From the NCBI GenBank assembly GCA_902481695.1, contig CABSXY010000009.1, forward strand, positions 1-18,084: DNA of 18,084 nt, read 5' to 3'. Below the pieces are notes generated by a model. That model worked only from the letters and a program-made list of their open reading frames with translations, did not search any database and was not told the origin of the DNA. Position numbers and translations under genes: made by a program. This document shows, in pieces, positions 15,004 to 18,084 of the stretch (positions are counted from its first letter, which is position 1; each line of letters opens with the position of its first letter). Origin of the DNA: an uncultured Haemophilus sp. (GTDB lineage Bacteria > Pseudomonadota > Gammaproteobacteria > Enterobacterales > Pasteurellaceae).

Positions 15004-16548
15004 ATGCATAACGACAAGCAACTGGCTCAACTCGCAGAACCTCATCACCGAGGTGAGGCCCGGGAGATTGCCGCCATTGATTTAGGCTCAAACAGCTTCC
15101 ACATGATTGTGGCGCGGATTATCAATGGCTCAATCCAGGTGCTTTCTCGTTTAAAACAAAAAGTGAGGCTCGCCGACGGCTTAGACGATCACAATGTATT
15201 AAGCCAAGAAGCCATTGAGCGCGGTGTAAATTGCCTTGCACTTTTTGCTGAACGCTTACAAGGCTTTGAGCCAAAAGATGTGAATGTCGTCGGCACTTAT
15301 ACCTTACGAAGAGCGGTCAATAATGACGAATTTTTACGTCAGGCTGCCACTGTCTTTCCTTATCCCATTAATATCATCAGCGGTCAAACTGAAGCCAAAA
15401 CCATTTATGCGGGTGTTTGCCACACTCAACCCGAAAGTGGACGTAAACTGGTCATCGATATTGGTGGTGGCTCGACCGAAATGATCATCGGTGACGATTT
15501 CACCCCCTTAGTGGCAGAAAGTCGTCACATGGGCTGTGTGAGCTTTGCCAAAAAATTCTTCCCGAATGGCGAAATTTCCAAAGAAAACTTCGAGCGAGCT
15601 CGCCAAAGTGCGGTCAATAAAATTGAAGATTTAGGCTGGGAATATCGAAAACTCGGCTGGCAATCGGTGTTAGGTTCATCAGGCACCATCAAAACCGTCT
15701 ATCAAGTAATTACCGCAACGCTTGATCCGAACGGCATCATCACGGCTGAACGCTTACAAAATTTAATCGAGCGAACCTTACAAGCTTCTCATTTTGAAGA
15801 GCTTAATATCGCAGGATTAAACCCTGATCGCGTGGATGTCTTTGTGCCAGGATTAGCCATTTTAAGTGCTGTTTTTGACGTTTTTGGCTTAGAAAATATG
15901 CGCTATTCTGACGGCGCTTTGCGTGAAGGGGTGATTTACAGCTTAGAAAAAAACTTCCAAGTTTCAGATATTCGTACTCGTACCGCATTAGGGCTTGCCG
16001 AACAATTTAACTTAGATTTGGCGCAGGCCGATCGCGTGGCAAATAGTGCAAAAACCTTAATTGACCAATACACCCATTGGCAAAAACCGCATCTTGCTGA
16101 TGAAATGAAAAATCTGTTGATTTGGGCTGCGCGTTTATTGGAAGTCGGCATTGTGATCAATCATCGCAATGTGCAAAAACATTCCGCTTATATTCTGCAA
16201 AATATGGAATTACCGGGTTTTGATCGCGAGCAGCAACGCTTATTGGTGAATTTAGTTCGTTATCACACGGGTGCATTTAAAAAGAATGATTTACCGATTT
16301 TTGCTCGTTATGCGGATGAGGATGTCCTTGTTTTACTGCTTCTTTTACGCATTTCGGTGATTTTAAATAAATCTCGTCAGGCAACAGATAGCACCGATAA
16401 AATCAATCTCAGAATTGACCGCTCTTTGCAGACTTGGGAACTGACTTTTGAGAAACATTATTTGGATAACAATCCGTTAGTGTGGAATGAATTGCGCTTA
16501 GAAAGCAATTTACTCAAAGATTTAGAACTCAGTTTGATTTTTAACTGA
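15004..16548 (+). CDS. ppx: Exopolyphosphatase (Ppx/GppA family)
   Basis: Ppx releases phosphate from the ends of polyphosphate; the related GppA hydrolyses pppGpp. At 514 residues this matches Ppx (E. coli 513) rather than the shorter GppA. The N-terminal ASKHA-fold ATPase-like domains carry AAIDLGSNSFHMIVAR (23-38), DIGGGSTEMIIG and the SSGTIKT loop. The C-terminal half has the HD-like domain, where E. coli has the motif HEVG..INH; here it reads LEVGIVINH, so the histidine is L379. The rest, including HSAYILQN and RYHTGA, is conserved. It starts 8 bases after tamB with AGGAAAGG upstream, so it is probably in the tamA-tamB transcript. ppk is not in the window. One uptake signal lies inside. 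Confidence 0.93.
   Translation: MHNDKQLAQLAEPHHRGEAREIAAIDLGSNSFHMIVARIINGSIQVLSRLKQKVRLADGLDDHNVLSQEAIERGVNCLALFAERLQGFEPKDVNVVGTYTLRRAVNNDEFLRQAATVFPYPINIISGQTEAKTIYAGVCHTQPESGRKLVIDIGGGSTEMIIGDDFTPLVAESRHMGCVSFAKKFFPNGEISKENFERARQSAVNKIEDLGWEYRKLGWQSVLGSSGTIKTVYQVITATLDPNGIITAERLQNLIERTLQASHFEELNIAGLNPDRVDVFVPGLAILSAVFDVFGLENMRYSDGALREGVIYSLEKNFQVSDIRTRTALGLAEQFNLDLAQADRVANSAKTLIDQYTHWQKPHLADEMKNLLIWAARLLEVGIVINHRNVQKHSAYILQNMELPGFDREQQRLLVNLVRYHTGAFKKNDLPIFARYADEDVLVLLLLLRISVILNKSRQATDSTDKINLRIDRSLQTWELTFEKHYLDNNPLVWNELRLESNLLKDLELSLIFN
15606..15614 (+). repeat. DNA uptake signal sequence (inside ppx)
   Basis: This is an exact AAGTGCGGT core followed by CAATAAAATT, encoding QSAVNK. Confidence 0.9.
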
Positions 16549-16551
16549 TAA

Positions 16552-16580
16552 AATAGGGGGCTTTCATGCCCTTATTTTTT
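16552..16580. terminator. Terminator shared by ppx and the convergent PRD-like gene
   Basis: AATAGGGGGC (16552-16561) pairs with GCCCTTATT (16568-16576) around a 6-base loop, with a wobble and one bulge. TTTT follows on the plus strand and TATTTTAT on the minus strand. The right arm contains the stop codon of the PRD-like gene, so the terminator of ppx overlaps coding sequence. Confidence 0.75.
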
Positions 16581-16937
16581 ATCTTGCTCCAACAGCAAGC
16601 TATAAATATTGGCGAGATAATAGCTCTGCTCGGCTTCGGGAATGTCTTGCGGAATAAAAGAAAGCAAATCGTGGTGAATTTCCAAAACATCAGGGAAAAT
16701 GACCGCACTTTGCATTTCATCATAAAAAGGTTGATGGAGCGGAGAAACGCAACCGCCTCGTTTTAAGCGGGCAAGGCTGTTGGCAATATGCAATAAGAGT
16801 GTGATGACGGTCGGAATAGACACATCAATGCGCCAATGATGCTCTAGGCGACTTTGCAAAGTCAGAATAATATCAATAACGTCCTGATCAATCTGACCGC
16901 GAATTTTCCAACGGGTTAATTGTTTGAGTAACGACAT
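16572..16937 (-). CDS. Small stand-alone PRD-like protein
   Basis: This is a 121-residue soluble, mostly helical protein. The central TVITLLLHIANSLARLKRG (43-61) matches the first helix pair of PTS regulation domains (PRDs): conserved histidine H50, then the arginine-leucine of a .RL..G ending. The C-terminal PEAEQSYYLANIYSLL resembles the closing PRD helix, but the second conserved histidine would be N110. PRDs are usually phosphorylated on histidine by the sugar phosphotransferase system and sit inside larger antiterminators or activators. Here there is no DNA-, RNA- or EII-type domain. AAGGAAT lies before the start. The gene is divergent from yqaB and convergent with ppx. The family call rests on motif pattern only; function is unknown. 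Confidence 0.65.
   Translation of the reverse strand: MSLLKQLTRWKIRGQIDQDVIDIILTLQSRLEHHWRIDVSIPTVITLLLHIANSLARLKRGGCVSPLHQPFYDEMQSAVIFPDVLEIHHDLLSFIPQDIPEAEQSYYLANIYSLLLEQDKK
16702..16710 (-). repeat. DNA uptake signal sequence (inside the PRD-like gene)
   Basis: This is an exact ACCGCACTT core. On the coding (minus) strand it reads AAGTGCGGT and encodes QSAVIF. This supports the gene as long resident rather than recently imported from outside the family. Confidence 0.9.
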
Positions 16938-17048
16938 AACATTCCTTTTTGAGATAGGATAACTTTACCGCTATTTCATAAAATTACCAGTGCACAGATC
17001 ACAAAATTGAAACAAAGTGAAAAAATTTACTAACTAGGAAAGCAATAA
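16938..17048. promoter_or_regulatory. Divergent region between the PRD-like gene and yqaB
   Basis: In these 111 bases, TTGTGA with TATGAA at 18 bp is the best candidate for the minus-strand gene. TTGAAA (17007-17012) is a possible -35 for yqaB without a good -10. Both are weak. No terminator, uptake signal or convincing operator palindrome was seen. Confidence 0.3.
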
Positions 17049-17648
17049 ATGATAGATAACAGACTTTTTGAAAAATATGATGGCCTTATTTTTGATATGG
17101 ATGGCACCTTAATCGACACCATGCCGGTACACGCCCGCGCGTGGAATATGGTGGGAGAACAATTTGGTTATCGTTTTAACAGCCAAATTATGTATGATTT
17201 AGGTGGCGCAACTGTGAGCACTATCGCCTCCGCCATTATGCAAGATGCCGGTATGCCACAAGAACGTTTAAATGAAGTGATACAAGCGAAACGCAAACTT
17301 TCTTATGAATTGATTCCAACAGAATCAAAATTACTCCCGACCTTTGAGGTGGTGCGTCATTACTATCAACAAAAGCCAATTGCGCTTGGCTCTGGTTCAA
17401 ACCGCCAAATTATTGATATGTTGATGCAAAAATTAGACATCAAACATTACTTTAATGCCATTGTCAGCGCTGATGATGTGAAAGAACATAAACCGCATCC
17501 AGAAACCTTTTTACGCTGTGCAGAATTGGCAAAAGCCGAACCATCACGCTGTATCGTCTTTGAAGATGCCGATCTCGGCGTCAAAGCGGGATTAAATGCG
17601 GGGATGGATGTGTTTGATGTCAGAACGCGCGAGATTATTAGAGCCTAA
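17049..17648 (+). CDS. yqaB: HAD-family sugar-phosphate phosphatase, YqaB-like
   Basis: This 199-residue cytosolic HAD hydrolase belongs to the beta-phosphoglucomutase/YqaB group. Motif I is FDMDGTLIDT with nucleophile D16 and acid/base D18; motif II is GSGSNR; motif III is the lysine of KEHKPHPETF; motif IV is VFEDADLGVKAG. A small helical cap lies at about 25-90. E. coli YqaB dephosphorylates fructose-1-phosphate and related sugar phosphates, and the same broad role is likely here. AGGAAAG lies 6 bases upstream of the ATG. The stop codon overlaps the start of yqaA by one base, an arrangement also seen in enterobacteria. The divergent neighbour is the PRD-like gene. Confidence 0.92.
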   Translation: MIDNRLFEKYDGLIFDMDGTLIDTMPVHARAWNMVGEQFGYRFNSQIMYDLGGATVSTIASAIMQDAGMPQERLNEVIQAKRKLSYELIPTESKLLPTFEVVRHYYQQKPIALGSGSNRQIIDMLMQKLDIKHYFNAIVSADDVKEHKPHPETFLRCAELAKAEPSRCIVFEDADLGVKAGLNAGMDVFDVRTREIIRA

Positions 17649-18084
17649 TGTGGGACATTTTCTCTTTCAGCTTTTGGGCTGATTTTTGGCAAACCCATGG
17701 CTTGTGGCTGATATTTTTCAGCGCTTTCTTAAGTGCCACCATCTTGCCGGGTAATTCAGAAATTGTGTTTGTCTCCCTGGCTGCGCCAAAAGTATTAGTC
17801 GGATCATTATTAAGTGCGGATATTTTTTGGCTTGTTTTTATGGCAACCGCAGGCAATACGCTAGGCAGCCTCACCACTTATTGGATTGGTCGATGGTTTC
17901 CGGAAATTGACAGCAAAAATGACCGCACTTTATGGGCGATAAACAAAATACAACGCTATGGTGCCATTACTTTATTATTGAGCTGGTTGCCTATTATTGG
18001 GGATGTGTTTTGTGCGGTAGCCGGTTGGCTTCGATTGAATTGGCTAAGTTGTTTGATTTTTATGACGATTGGAAAAGGACTGCG
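17648..18084 (+). CDS. yqaA: Inner-membrane protein YqaA, DedA/VTT-like (3' end outside the window)
   Basis: I translated from the ATG at 17648, which overlaps the yqaB stop (TAATG); the frame is open to the window edge, about 145 residues. FLSATILPGNSEIVFV matches the YqaA hallmark SATLLPGNSE, followed by GNTLGSLTTYWIGRWFP, the RYGAITLLLSWLPIIGD re-entrant-loop region and AGWLRLNW. This is the VTT (SNARE-associated/DedA-like) fold of small polytopic membrane proteins. From the length of E. coli YqaA (about 142), only some 20 residues are missing. The N-terminus (MWDIFSFSFWADFWQTHG) is longer than in E. coli. Only a weak ribosome site (AGAG) is present, suggesting translational coupling to yqaB. 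Function is unknown. Confidence 0.9.
   Translation, partial: MWDIFSFSFWADFWQTHGLWLIFFSAFLSATILPGNSEIVFVSLAAPKVLVGSLLSADIFWLVFMATAGNTLGSLTTYWIGRWFPEIDSKNDRTLWAINKIQRYGAITLLLSWLPIIGDVFCAVAGWLRLNWLSCLIFMTIGKGL
17922..17930 (-). repeat. DNA uptake signal sequence (inside yqaA)
   Basis: This is an exact ACCGCACTT core encoding part of NDRTL in a loop of YqaA. Confidence 0.9.

Noticed and set aside
16989..17004. Possible CRP site upstream of yqaB ending in TCACA
   Set aside because: The partner half-site at the correct 6-bp spacing reads CAGTG, which does not match TGTGA.
17813..17821. Near uptake signal AAGTGCGGA in yqaA (also near-misses in 3959-3967, 11627-11635 and 18009-18017)
   Set aside because: These have one mismatch in the core; only exact cores were counted.
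1..18084. CRISPR arrays, tRNA/rRNA genes, transposases, toxin-antitoxin or phage genes
   Set aside because: None were seen on reading both strands; the gene-free spaces are all under 250 bases and are explained by regulatory or terminator sequence.

Overview
The window looks like ordinary chromosomal core genome from a member of the Pasteurellaceae, most likely the Haemophilus branch. It is AT-rich and contains 15 exact copies of the 9-bp Haemophilus-type DNA uptake signal (AAGTGCGGT or its complement), about one per 1.2 kb. Every protein resembles a gammaproteobacterial homologue, and local gene pairs (gpsA-cysE-shikimate dehydrogenase-like, tamA-tamB-ppx, yqaB-yqaA) match arrangements known from Haemophilus influenzae. 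The proteins are close to, but not identical with, the H. influenzae sequences I remember, so a relative such as H. parainfluenzae is plausible. I see no rRNA, tRNA, insertion sequence, prophage, CRISPR array or defence system.

Layout, left to right. (1) 1-389, minus: the start of ansB, periplasmic L-asparaginase II, cut by the window edge, with a good CRP site upstream. (2) 639-4297, plus: a co-directional cluster of yibN (membrane rhodanese-like), secB (export chaperone), gpsA (glycerol-3-phosphate dehydrogenase), cysE (serine acetyltransferase) and a shikimate dehydrogenase-like gene. A hairpin terminator lies between secB and gpsA. The cluster ends at a terminator built from two inverted uptake signals. 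(3) 4344-6649, minus: yjgR (HerA-like ATPase) then udp (uridine phosphorylase). (4) 6772-9167, plus: yiiM, ychJ, yihY and dtd, tightly packed with 1-4 base overlaps or a 1-base gap. (5) 9356-16548, plus: tamA and tamB, the outer/inner membrane translocation and assembly pair, followed by ppx (exopolyphosphatase). (6) 16572-16937, minus: a small stand-alone PRD-like protein. (7) 17049-18084, plus: yqaB (HAD sugar-phosphate phosphatase) and yqaA (DedA/VTT-like membrane protein, cut by the window end).

No stretch without a gene exceeds 300 bases. The largest gaps are 390-638 (divergent ansB/yibN regulatory region), 9168-9355 (upstream of tamA), 6650-6771 (divergent yjgR/yiiM promoters) and 16938-17048 (divergent PRD/yqaB region).

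I did not find a clearly new biological system. The observations most worth a second look are small. They are a rhodanese-like protein without its active-site cysteine, an exopolyphosphatase whose HD-like domain has lost its histidine, a lone PRD module divergent from a sugar-phosphate phosphatase, and uptake signals placed inside promoter elements and terminators.
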